23,639 nucleotides of DNA from assembly GCF_001949145.1 (NCBI RefSeq), contig NW_019091414.1, positions 1,266,124-1,289,762 of the forward strand, in the 5' to 3' direction. This document shows positions 1 through 8,951 of this stretch, one piece after another. The stretch is from Acanthaster planci. Its lineage: Eukaryota > Echinodermata > Asteroidea > Valvatida > Acanthasteridae. The notes beneath the pieces are model-generated. The model ran no database searches. It was given only the letters and a program-made list of their open reading frames with translations, and had not been told where the DNA came from. Both the position numbers and the translations under genes were made by a program. Position 1 is the first letter of the stretch; every line of letters begins with the position of its first letter.

Positions 1-60
1 TGGGTTCGAGTCCCACCTGAGTACGCTTGTGGTTTTTTCACAAGCCTTCCGGGGCAAACA
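1..60 (+). repeat. Truncated tRNA-like/SINE fragment with B box
   Basis: Bases 3-13 (GGTTCGAGTCC) match the RNA polymerase III B-box consensus exactly and sit in a tRNA T-arm-like stem (TGGG/CCCA). A perfect 6-bp stem with a T-rich loop follows at 26-44 (CTTGTG/CACAAG). The 5' half is cut off by the window edge, so a true tRNA gene cannot be fully excluded. The T-arm is not followed by a clean acceptor end and run of T, which makes a tRNA-derived SINE more likely. It lies in an IPO4 intron, antisense to the gene. Confidence 0.5.
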
Positions 61-521
61 CTGAGTATACAGTGTTACAATACACGCCTAGCAGGGCAAA
101 AATCCAAAATAAAGTAACATCTCCCCAGCGCAATCCATCCTTGGGAAAATGTTTCCAACCCATCATGTAGGCTCCTAAACTTGAAATGCCAACATCCCAT
201 CTTGTCTTGTTTGAAATTTTGTGCGATTTTGACACTTTTTTGAAGTCTGTCTACATTTTTGCTGCATGCCTTGAAAACTGAAAAAAAATCTGACAAGACA
301 ATTTGTCTGATTTAAAAGGAGTTCCTGTGCGAATGTAATTTTTATGACAGCACAAATGTTAAAAAGCATTCCAAATAAACATATTTTGGAAAAGAAGTTG
401 TCAAGGATGGTTTACCAGAAAACTCAAGAAGATTTTCTGATATACTGGCCTTGACAACTAGAGTAGCTCTGTCCAGCCCATTCTTGGACTAGTAACAAGT
501 TTATGGTTCTAGATAACACAC

Positions 522-629
522 CTATAGCACTGATAGCAAGTTCCTTGATGTGCGTGTTAGTTGATGTCTTTAATGTAACCAGAAGTCTTTCCATCAAAGT
601 GGGAAGGTACGGAAGTAAATCCTCTGATC
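522..629 (-). CDS. IPO4: IPO4 coding exon 12 (last in the window)
   Basis: It encodes SEDLLPYLPTLMERLLVTLK and then HIKELAISAIG, equivalent to PYLPELMECMLQLL and AKELAVSALG in human IPO4. The acceptor is CTGCAAAG and the donor GTGTGT, phase 1 in and out. I found no continuation in 1-521, so the next exon must lie left of the window. Confidence 0.92.
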
Positions 630-3600
630 CTTTGCAGAAAAGAAAAAACATCCAAATTACGATTAACAATGTAACAGGATGGCAAAAGGCTTCAGCTGAT
701 TCGTGACCAGTCATCATGTGCTTAGAGCCCTGTATACTAAGCAAATCTGCTAACCCTGAAATGATGCATAGGGGGAGGGGGCAGAATTACCCTGTCATTA
801 GTTGCTCTGCTATTTTTGCAGCACATTTATCGTTGCTCCAACCTCCGGGAGTTTTCCCAGAGATGTATTATGATTGTTCCAACAGAAATTCTTTTTATTG
901 TAAATCAGACATACACACAAAGTTCTTGACTAAAGACTAAAGCCAAGTTGCCCCAAAATATTGACATTTCCTATTGGCGGGAGCTGAATGCCACTGAAAT
1001 CATTTGGATTTGTACCAGAGAGGAGAAAGTTTGACAACAAAATACCAACGCTCCAGCAATATTTTCATATAAATAGCTGTAACACTGAGGTTTCTGCCAC
1101 AAACTTACAGTTTTGCTTTTGAATACAGCAAAACATAAAAACAAGACCAACAAACAAACCCAAAATACCATTTAAAATGGCAAACCACAACTTAACAAAC
1201 GTACCAGTTCACAAATTGTAATGAAAGAATTACACAGGCCCTTTAAAAGGATCAAAATGAAGTGGCTCACAACTTACCCAAATTTTCACAGAACATTTCC
1301 AGAGCATAGTAGATCCTAGTCACTCCTTTAGGGCTCTGATCTGCCGCCGCAGACATCTGGCTGAGATAATCAAACAGCAGCGGCAGTAACTGAGCATGGT
1401 ACTTGCTGATGTCAGGCTGTAGGTGCTCGGCAAACTGACCCAGACAGAAAAGGGCAGCATTGCGCACCACCTGCTGGGAATCCTGAATGCCGTTGCAGAT
1501 GCACTCCAGTAATGACTGCAGGTGTCTGAAGAAGAAAATGTCATGAAATACGCGCATCTTACAAAACATCTCGGGAAATTCATGCAGACAAAAAACAGTG
1601 TATACACTCCATGCTGTGTTTCATAACCACAAGAAATACCACAGTTTTGGAAACCGAATATGATGCTGTAGTGATCTTTTCATCCAACTAGCTGGTGAAT
1701 CTAGTTAGTAGTAATGAGGGAGGTCAGGCTGGCCTAGAGGTACTTTCCTCACCTTTCACGGGATCAAATCCCAACCCCAGGCTGACAGGTGGCTTGGGTT
1801 CTCAGTCCCTACCTGACTCTGTAGATTTCCCGGGGGACTTCTCACCTGGAGGGTTTTTTTTTTCACCCTTTCTCTAGGACCAAACCTTTCTTCATTGACT
1901 TATCTACTGTTTTTTCTTCAAGCTTGAAGGGATTTCTGGGAAATCCTTGTGTCGTCATCATTAATAACTACGATAAATTCTAGAGAATTCAAGAAACCCT
2001 GACCCTGTGGGCATGGCATAACACCCTTACTTATTTCGGATGAAGTCAGCGCATCCCTCTGCAAGTACGGCTATGCTGAGAAGCCCCGCCTTCCTTTCGT
2101 AGGGATTGCTACTGCTCAAGGCCGGCTGTACCAGCTGCATCAGTGGGGGGAGGAGCTTGTCAGGAGGGAGGTGGAGAGCCATCGTATCGATCACCTGATG
2201 GAGAAAAGTTTCCATGAAGAGGATGCAACAATATCCGTCTCAAAGTTGGACGGCTGGTAGAGCATTTTGACGTTGTCTGCAACCTTCTATGGCACCTATG
2301 GAAAAGCTGATTAGTTTACACAACTTGGACCACCTTCAACTCCAAATGGACAGTTTCAGAGGCAAGGTAATCTTCCTTCTGCCGATACAAACTTCAGCTT
2401 CAACAATGTTATAAAATCATATCGATCCGCAGAACAAACTGTTTTCCCCTAAATCTAATTAGCTGACACATTTCACAAGTATTTGTGCTTAGCGAATATA
2501 GCACTGATGCCAGTGATCACGAATATTTAAATGAGTTGATCCCTGTGTCACAGGTTACAGCTTCTACTTTAGAGTGATTAGTTTTTCTTGCCCAACAAAA
2601 CTTATCTCTGTCTGACAAATTGGAGGGTTCGCCTTCAGCATGATATAGGTAAGGTTTTGGCTTTGCCAGGAAGCTATGTTACTCCACCTGGGCTGCAAAT
2701 GAAGATGGTGTATTGGCCTCGGCATCCTCTCCACAATCATCTTCATCATCATCTTCCTCTTCTTCCTCAGGGGGTGTGCACATTATTGGGAACAGCACTT
2801 TGAGACTTGGATTGACTAGCTTGTACTTCAGAATTGCCTGTGGAAACCAAACTGGCAACTGAGTGTTCACAAACCCTGATTTTTAGTACATCTATTTAAG
2901 AATTGAGTTCCTAAACATAATATTATCAATCTGTTAGAAACTTTTGATACACACATGGAGCATGCTGCATTATCATTTAAACCAAGCACTGTTCCTCCTT
3001 AGCATGGGTTATTTGCAGGTTATCACGAAGGTTGACTAGTGATACTGAACATGGAACATGGCACCCCAAGTGTAGATTTGTGTCAAGCACAGAGAACATT
3101 TGCCTTGCAGAGAAACGGTCGCCAGCCACAGGCTATAGTGTGATGCCTATTGCTACAAACTGGTTGCCTGCTGACTTCAGTTTAGTACAGGGATTTACTG
3201 AGACACACAATTCAAATCTGAATCTTGTGTTCACCGCCAGGTCTAAGTCTCCATCAGTTGAAAGAATGTAGCCATGAGTAAAAACAAGAGACACAACTTT
3301 AGCTCTGGAAGCACATTTCAAACATGGCTTAAAAATATATACGTAAGTAGGAAAAACTGCCTAGCAAATTGTGTAAAACAAACCTAAGTAGAGAAACAAT
3401 TGTATGAAGCATACTGCGGGTGATATTTGGACTGGAAGGTATTCTTTGCGGATGAAACATGGTTCATACTGAGTACATATCTGAGCTTCAAAGCTGTGTT
3501 TAATTGAAACCTGCTGACATTCCAAATAGAATGCTCCACAAAATCAGAGTTTTGAGGTGCTGACTAAAGCTTGGCAGCTACGAGGCAAAGGAAAGTACAA

Positions 3601-6600
3601 AGTAGTAGCCACAAAAATAGACACACCGACCACATGGTCTATTTTCGGTGAAAAAAGACAATGGAAACACTCTGGTTCACACCTTCTTTTTGAGACTTGT
3701 GAGCCAGCTAATGAAGGACAAAGCTTTAACTCGAGCGTTGTTACCAAGGTTACCGTTGCTGGCCACCTGCAAAAGATAATGTTTGAAAAATGGTCAACTC
3801 TAATAACCTCATATGAACTATGTACATTATTCATCACAATACCAATAATTTGACACGCTGTAAACTACAGGACTGGATAGCTCGCTTACTAAGGTAACGT
3901 AGGAGATTTGAAACCCACTTCAGCAAATTCTCTAAGTTCAAATGAAAATAGCTGACCACAAATGTGACCAACCACAAACAGTGAAAGAGAGAAAAACTGG
4001 CTGGCTTTGAATGGAAAGATGAGACATGCTACAAAAGTCTAAACTCTATAAGATGGGATTTCCTGCTTAGGCAGTTGTGTGGCCTACTCAACAGAACAAA
4101 GTAAAAACATTCCCATGGCATGTAAACTAGAAGGGGGTGTGGCTTGAGGAAGAAGGGGGCTAACTCTACGGTCAATTGTTACAATTAAAACACCCTTGTC
4201 TATTTGAACAGCGACCAGCAAATCATGACATCTCACCTCGCAGCAGAATTCAACGACAGCCTTCAGATGTGGCACAATGATGGACACTTCACACTCCACC
4301 AACTCATCAAATAGTTCCATCGCCTGGCAACCCTGATCCTCATCACTGCCTAGCAACAGCCGAATCACCACCAGTACTTGTGGTATTAGTGGACGAAACT
4401 GGGGCTAATATAAAGACAGAAATTATGTATGGATGTTGAAAATGTCCGGGTGTGCTTTAAAACAGCAGCTGACTTCCGCTCTCAAGTTGTTTGTTGCAGT
4501 TCAAAATGACACCTAGTGGAGTTTGAGGGTTTTAGGCCAGGCAATTTCATGTGTATAACAAAGGTGTTTTATGGCATCCATGTTGGGGAAAAATTAACGG
4601 TTAACTTTGTGTTTGTAAGATTCTAACTGGACCTTGCTCTTGAGTGAGCCAAGTTACATCTTGACAAGTATTTATTTACACATTATGGCAACATCTTTGT
4701 ACAACTCATGCCTACAGTGTTTACCTTTATTTTGTGACCTGCTTTCTTTCATGAAAAACCTCAGATCTAGATTAACCTTGGACTGTGTTCGAATTGCTTG
4801 GCTGTGGCTGGGAAATACACACAACCCTATGGTGCAGCCACAACCATAACTTCCTGCATAATTTTAAGCCACAGCCAAGTAATTCTGACATAGCCTTGGA
4901 TGGCTTGAGCCTCAAAGAGGCGAACAATTTCCACAGTGCAATTCCAATTTAGAAAGGTAACAATCCAATTACATTCCATGTATTTAAAGTACGAAGCATT
5001 CCAATTTGTTCTAAAACCTTTCCCCTTCAATGTCATATCAAAAAGGTAGCAAACTCACGATATCATCTGTGCCCAGGTGTTGCACCAATGACGTCATAGC
5101 TCGGATGGCATAATAAGGAACAAGTTGGCTCTCTCTGTGTTGCAGCATGGTACTGAAAAGGTTGCATATGACTCGTAGGTAGGGCCGAAGATGTTCGGCA
5201 GCCGAGCCACTGACACAACTCAGCACTAAGGCACCAACCTGCAACTCCAGAAGTAATAAATATCACAACGAAAAATCACAATTAGAAACTGTTATTACTC
5301 AAACATTTTACAACTGAAGAACTACAAACCAGACAGCCTACCCAACACCTGGGGCATCTTGTGCAACTGCATGATTATCCGATGCATGTAGCATCATTTC
5401 TGGGGCAAGATATTATTTCCGTTTACTTACAAATCAAAGCTGGAAAATGATGATGACTTTGTTTAAGACCTGAGTTGCAATGTAATCGAGGCAACTAAGG
5501 TAGCATGTCAGGAATGCTGAGAAATGAGCAATATAAGGGGAACGCATGAAATACCATGGTAACAGTTTATGGATAATCCACAACTTAACTTGAGACAGGA
5601 TGACTTGACCTGTGATGATTTTAACTCTGTTTACTGAATAAATAGAACGGCATTTCTCGACATTAGAATAATGCAAATCAATGACGACACTACCGGATAC
5701 AAACTTTAGTCAATGAATTGACTCAATGTTAATGGATCAAGACAAGCAAGGGAAGCCACAGCCATACCTCTTTATGTTGGCATTCCGGGCTGCGGCTCTG
5801 CTGTTGTAGGAACTGCATCAGATCGGGCCAGCCATTCCTGGATGTCAGCTCATGTTTGGCTATGGCTCCAACTAGCTGTGCCACGGCATTACAGACGCTC
5901 TTACTGTGAATACAATCATTAGGTGTCTACAGGTAAAACTGAAACCTCATCTCATCCTGGTGTTCACTTACAGATCTCATCTTGTACAAGCCATGTGCAG
6001 TATAGATGAATCCACTGTTGTTTCACTGGACACTCCTGATGGCCCCCACAAATGGCGGTAAGCATTGTGTGGGGTTTTGTAAAGAGCGACTGTCACAGAA
6101 CATTGATTGCATAAAAAAGCTGTCATTATGCTTACCGCCATTAAAGGGGGCCAGTATAAAAAACCAGTAATGGTGTTACCATGGTCATCGGAACCGTCTA
6201 TGCGTTGAGAGGTGGAATTTAATCCATTTAAGTTAAATTATGACAAATTGATAGACAAATGCATCTTATCACCACATGCGCAGAGTATTGGAACAAGATC
6301 CCAAATTTCAGTAAAATTCAAGTGCAAATTTTCTGCAGTGGTTTTAAATTGCAAAAGTTTTAATCTGGTAAGCAAAGGGCATTCTTAATGCAATCATCCC
6401 AGAGAGATTTGGATTTAGTACTTAATATCATGAATGTATACAAACTTACTCTGTTTCTTGAAGTAGGACTTGAAGGGAGATCTGCTTCAGGCTAGAAGAA
6501 AACAATAAATTATCCCCATTAAACTCCGTCTTCTTGGATGGAGAATTCACATCAACAAGCAGAAAACACAGCAAATGTTTTAAAATCTTTTGCGTGAACA

Positions 6601-8666
6601 TGAGCATACCACGTTGTGGCAAACAATCGGCCTAACCATGGGGTACAAAGACAGCTACAAAGAGATTTGTTGCATTAAATGTGGATTGGGTCAAAGGTCA
6701 AGATCATAGTCAACCCCATAAAAAGCCATTTCACAAGTCCATTTGCTACTCCTTTCGGGACATTAGTGGAAGTAAAAGGAATCATTTCATTTCTTTTCAT
6801 TTAAAACGCTCATGGTGACTCAAATTGCCTTGAGACTGACTAACAGATTTGACTTCAATTTACAGCTGTTGACTGCTGTGGTGTGGGATATGATGTTGTG
6901 AAATACAAAGGAATGCATAGTGCTCAAGGCAATGTCGAGGGTACTGTGTGTACCAGATGGTATTCAAAATGTCATATCCTGCATCACAGCAGTCAACAAC
7001 GTTTTGTCAAATCTCTGTTGGGATTTTTTTTTCTAAGGGAAATTAAAAGCGACAGAGAAATCCTTCAACGTAAGCGGTTAGAGGTCCCTGTGTTACCCTT
7101 CACGCTGAGAGGCGCCGGCGTGCGTGTGCGTGCGTGTGCGTGCGGGATATCATACAACACCGGCAGGCTGTGATGTCTGGTGGTGAGTGTGCCATGCGGT
7201 TATGTCGCCCTGTCATGTGATTAAGCGTTCTGGACAACAATGTTGATATTGCTGATACTGTTAAACACAAATGTTTACCAATTTACTTGTGGTATGTTTT
7301 GGTTTAGGAGGGCAGTGCCATGATATTTACCTAACTCCTCCATTGTGCAGGAAGCTAATGTTATGCTCTCCTAAAACCAAATAAAAAGCATCAATTCCGA
7401 AATAGTGACTGTGGTCTATCTCCCTCAACAACCCTCCAAAATAATCCCAAACCTAGTGATTTTTTCCCAGGATCTTGGTTAATCTTTGTTCCTGTATATT
7501 TACAATGTCCATTTCCCCTGTTTCCCTTGTGTTTGGAGAGGCTGCTCAGTAACCAGCACCTACTTGTGACTAATGTCTGGTGGTAATTTGGTCCACTGCT
7601 TGACAACTCGACGTCGCAGAAGCACAGCTGCAAGCTGGCGTATCTGTGCAGACCAAACCAAATCGACAACAATCAGTCGTAACAAAACTTATCCTGTCCA
7701 TTTTGCTACAAATTTAAGAAATTTTGTATAAATTTGAGACAATCAGTCTTTCTGATACAGAAAAAAACAGTTCAACATACAAAGTCGAGGTTTTCCTTAC
7801 AAAGCTTTACCTGAGGGTTGCTAGAACTGGTCAAGACAGCAAACAGGCCTGGGACAATATTGGGATCCTTCAGGGCATGTTTCAACTCCCTGGTGCCCTA
7901 CGGGAAAAAGTGGGAAACTGATCATCACAGAGGATGATTAACATGCTTGAGTTATATGTTACAATGCACCAAATTGTTAACGTTTCCACTAACAGGCTCT
8001 AGCAAAAACAACGACCATTCACTGCAAACATGCAGATGCTGAGAAAAATATGATTACAAATCGGGGAATCTGATTGGCAGAGTGGTGCTTTCCTCGCCTT
8101 CTACCTGTGAAAAACCGTTGAAAAAATTTCGTATAGTAGAACTTTCATACCCTGGATGTTAGTCGCAATGCAATGTAGATGTCGTCCAACCTGGGCTAAT
8201 CCAAACTCAACATGAACTTGAAGTCTGACACTCATTCATCATCATGGTCATGTCGGCAATATTGGAAAACATTGTAGCGGTGTAATTGTACATACAGTTG
8301 ATCACTCCATACTTATGCATAGTCAAGTGCCTTATGGGAAAAGCCGTGCTATTGTTGGCAAGATGGCTTCTGTGAGCTGATCACACGCTGCTGAATAAAC
8401 CTAATCGTTTGTGTTTGTATTTGTCTATAATCCGCACTGTCACCCGTGTCCTGTTAACGCCATCCGAACCTGTTTGTAACGCATAAGCCCGTTACAACAT
8501 TGCCAATTTTGGACGTAAAATATACACTGTTTACTCGAGTGTTCTGTGCAAAGCGCGTTCTTAACTAGTCTGGTTAGTGTAGGCCATTTTCTGTTCTTAC
8601 CTCTTGAATAACGGAACTATTTGGTACAAGCAATTTGTGTAAAATTTCTTCCAAGGGGGCCGCCAT
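522..8666 (-). CDS. IPO4: Importin-4, N-terminal half, 12 coding exons, 3' part outside the window
   Basis: This is a nuclear transport receptor of the importin-beta family. In vertebrates importin-4 carries histones H3/H4 (with ASF1) and other cargo through the nuclear pore, with release by Ran-GTP. I assembled the exons by hand from GT-AG sites with matching phases: 8666-8601, 7897-7811, 7643-7564, 6491-6450, 5903-5768, 5238-5059, 4404-4237, 3766-3683, 2837-2688, 2194-2031, 1525-1278 and 629-522. They sum to 1513 nt (504 codons plus 1 nt), with no stop or frame break. The order follows vertebrate IPO4: an importin-beta N-terminal segment (about residues 20-95), then HEAT repeats, with an acidic loop at about 305-321. 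Diagnostic stretches are ALHLPP, YERKAGLLSIAVLAEG and VVRNAALFCLGQFAEHLQP. Family members are about 1080 aa, so roughly half is present. IPO5/RANBP6 was considered, but these stretches fit IPO4 better. Confidence 0.95.
1278..1525 (-). CDS. IPO4: IPO4 coding exon 11
   Basis: This is the largest exon in view (248 nt). It encodes VVRNAALFCLGQFAEHLQP and, further on, RIYYALEMFCENLG. Both match the human IPO4 blocks VVRNAALFALGQFSENLQP and KACYALENFVENLG. The acceptor is TTCTTCAG and the donor GTAAGT. It enters in phase 2 and leaves in phase 1. Confidence 0.95.
1722..1880 (+). repeat. tRNA-derived SINE candidate in IPO4 intron 10
   Basis: An A-box-like TGGCCTAGAGG (1730-1740) and a B-box-like GGATCAAATCC inside a GGG/CCC stem (1761-1771) are followed by a non-tRNA tail and a T-rich stretch flanked by GGG and CACCC (about 1852-1873). 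The A-to-B spacing is shorter than in tRNAs. The tail resembles that of the fragment at the left window edge (B box, then a T-tract hairpin), which suggests one family. It is antisense to IPO4. Confidence 0.45.
2031..2194 (-). CDS. IPO4: IPO4 coding exon 10
   Basis: It encodes VIDTMALHLPPDKLLPPLMQ and then NPYERKAGLLSIAVLAEG, among the most diagnostic importin-4 blocks. The acceptor is TCCATCAG and the donor GTAAGG. It enters in phase 0 and leaves in phase 2. Confidence 0.95.
2688..2837 (-). CDS. IPO4: IPO4 coding exon 9 (acidic loop)
   Basis: It is exactly 50 codons. After LKVLFPIMCTPP comes a run of Glu and Asp (about residues 305-321). This is the acidic loop found in the same place in vertebrate IPO4 and in other importin-beta proteins, where it helps bind basic cargo. 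The acceptor is TTCCACAG and the donor GTGGAG. Confidence 0.93.
3683..3766 (-). CDS. IPO4: IPO4 coding exon 8
   Basis: It is exactly 28 codons, including NNARVKALSFISWL, equivalent to the AIRVRILCCLTFLVKVKSK block of human IPO4. The acceptor is TTTTGCAG and the donor GTGTGA. The phase is 0 on both sides. Confidence 0.9.
4237..4404 (-). CDS. IPO4: IPO4 coding exon 7
   Basis: It is exactly 56 codons, including QAMELFDELVECEVSIIVPH, which matches the EALDELLESEVPVITPYL block of human importin-4. The acceptor is TATTAG and the donor GTGAGA, in phase 0 on both sides. Confidence 0.93.
4791..4885. repeat. Inverted repeat in IPO4 intron 6
   Basis: Arms 4791-4809 and 4867-4885 are reverse complements at 18 of 19 positions, around a 57-nt spacer. 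The shared core is CTTGGCTGTGGCT. It could be a short MITE or foldback element, or an RNA hairpin. The spacer shows no clear further pairing. Confidence 0.6.
5059..5238 (-). CDS. IPO4: IPO4 coding exon 6
   Basis: It is exactly 60 codons, from VGALVLSCVSGSAAEHLRP to HLGTDDI. It matches the HEAT repeat that follows the GLLLLSV block of vertebrate IPO4. The acceptor is GTTGCAG and the donor GTGAGT, in phase 0 on both sides. Confidence 0.92.
5768..5903 (-). CDS. IPO4: IPO4 coding exon 5
   Basis: It encodes KSVCNAVAQLVGAIAKHEL followed by a TSRNGWPDLMQFLQQ stretch, a typical importin HEAT repeat with the conserved W-P-L-L/M-Q pattern. The acceptor is TTCACAG and the donor GTATGG. It enters in phase 2 and leaves in phase 0. 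Confidence 0.92.
6025..6168. mobile_element. MITE-like element in IPO4 intron 4
   Basis: Arms 6040-6069 and 6124-6153 are reverse complements over 30 positions with a few mismatches, including a perfect 15-bp core (AATGGCGGTAAGCAT). Matching ACTGG/CCAGT ends at 6025-6029 and 6164-6168 lie at equal distance outside, giving an element of about 144 bp with 45-bp arms. No coding content is present and no convincing target-site duplication was found, so the superfamily is unassigned. Confidence 0.6.
6450..6491 (-). CDS. IPO4: IPO4 coding exon 4 (42-nt micro-exon)
   Basis: This 42-nt exon encodes LKQISLQVLLQET. Its first base completes the codon split after exon 3 (giving Asn), and its last two bases start the next split codon. 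The acceptor is TTCTTCTAG and the donor GTAAGT. It is easily missed by gene finders, but without it the frame between exons 3 and 5 is lost. Confidence 0.88.
6842..7019. mobile_element. Foldback element in IPO4 intron 3
   Basis: Core arms 6868-6893 and 6972-6997 pair at 23 of 26 positions. The similarity continues outward with small indels to a shared GATTTGAC (6846-6853, reverse complement at 7006-7013) and inward for about 15 bases. Nearly the whole 178 bp can fold back on itself, with a loop near 6911-6955, as in a MITE or foldback transposon. Confidence 0.55.
7113..7145. repeat. TGCG-type microsatellite
   Basis: This is a short run of alternating GTGCGTGC units in IPO4 intron 3, directly after the sequence GGCGCCGGCG. 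It is CpG-rich and purine-pyrimidine alternating. Confidence 0.7.
7297..7383. repeat. Small inverted repeat in IPO4 intron 3
   Basis: TTTTGGTTTAGGAGGGC at 7297-7313 is largely reverse-complementary to 7365-7383 (GCTCTCCTAAAACCAAATA), with one extra base and one mismatch. The spacer is about 50 nt. It is weaker than the other intronic hairpins. Confidence 0.4.
7564..7643 (-). CDS. IPO4: IPO4 coding exon 3
   Basis: It encodes IRQLAAVLLRRR followed by VVKQWTKLP, the most conserved block of the importin-beta N-terminal domain, which contacts Ran in this family. The acceptor is GCACAG and the donor GTAGGT. The exon enters in phase 0 and leaves in phase 2. Confidence 0.9.
7811..7897 (-). CDS. IPO4: IPO4 coding exon 2
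   Basis: It encodes 29 residues from GTRELKHAL to SSSNPQ, the first helical pair of the importin-beta N-terminal domain. The acceptor follows a T-rich tract (TTTTTCCCGTAG) and the donor is GTAAAG. It is phase 0 on both sides. Confidence 0.9.
8601..8666 (-). CDS. IPO4: IPO4 coding exon 1 (start codon)
   Basis: The exon encodes 22 residues beginning MAAPLEEILHKLL, which aligns with the N-terminus of vertebrate importin-4. The ATG at 8666-8664 is the first in frame after a TGA at 8696-8694, so the start is well fixed. The exon ends GAG before the donor GTAAG, in phase 0. Confidence 0.9.
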
Positions 8667-8669
8667 TTT
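8659..8669 (-). promoter_or_regulatory. YY1-type motif overlapping the IPO4 start codon
   Basis: The minus strand reads AAAATGGCGGC, which fits the YY1 consensus AANATGGCGGC with the ATG being the translation start. This arrangement is known from many housekeeping genes and supports a transcription start close upstream of 8666. The TSS itself cannot be seen. Confidence 0.5.
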
Positions 8670-8773
8670 CGGAGAGGTCTGATGACTCGACTGTCAATGA
8701 CTGTGGATATACATGTACGTGTAACGTATGGTGGATATCGATCGAACGTATGCGTGGCGCCCCCACACACTCC

Positions 8774-8951
8774 AGTGTGCAAACACCTTCAATCGTGGAC
8801 TCCCTATTGTTCCCCTTTTCTTCATACTTCAACTTTTTCGGAAGACCTCCCATATGTTTTGTACACGTTTTCCAACCGTGGACTCTTCGGCAACCGTGGA
8901 CCCTATTGTTCCCTATTGTTATAGGTCCACGATAGAAGGCGTTTACACACT
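8774..8951. repeat. Inverted and direct repeat block upstream of IPO4
   Basis: Arms 8774-8800 and 8925-8951 are reverse complements at 24 of 27 positions. Inside, the module CGTGGAC followed by CCCTATTGTTCC recurs in direct orientation near 8793 and 8895, with a partial copy near 8876. The block begins 108 bp upstream of the IPO4 start codon, so it probably lies in the promoter or 5' UTR. Confidence 0.6.

Noticed and set aside
38-296. Minus-strand open frames that might be IPO4 exon 13
   Set aside because: Neither frame resembles the importin HEAT repeat that follows exon 12, and no phase-1 acceptor with a matching protein was found in 1-521.
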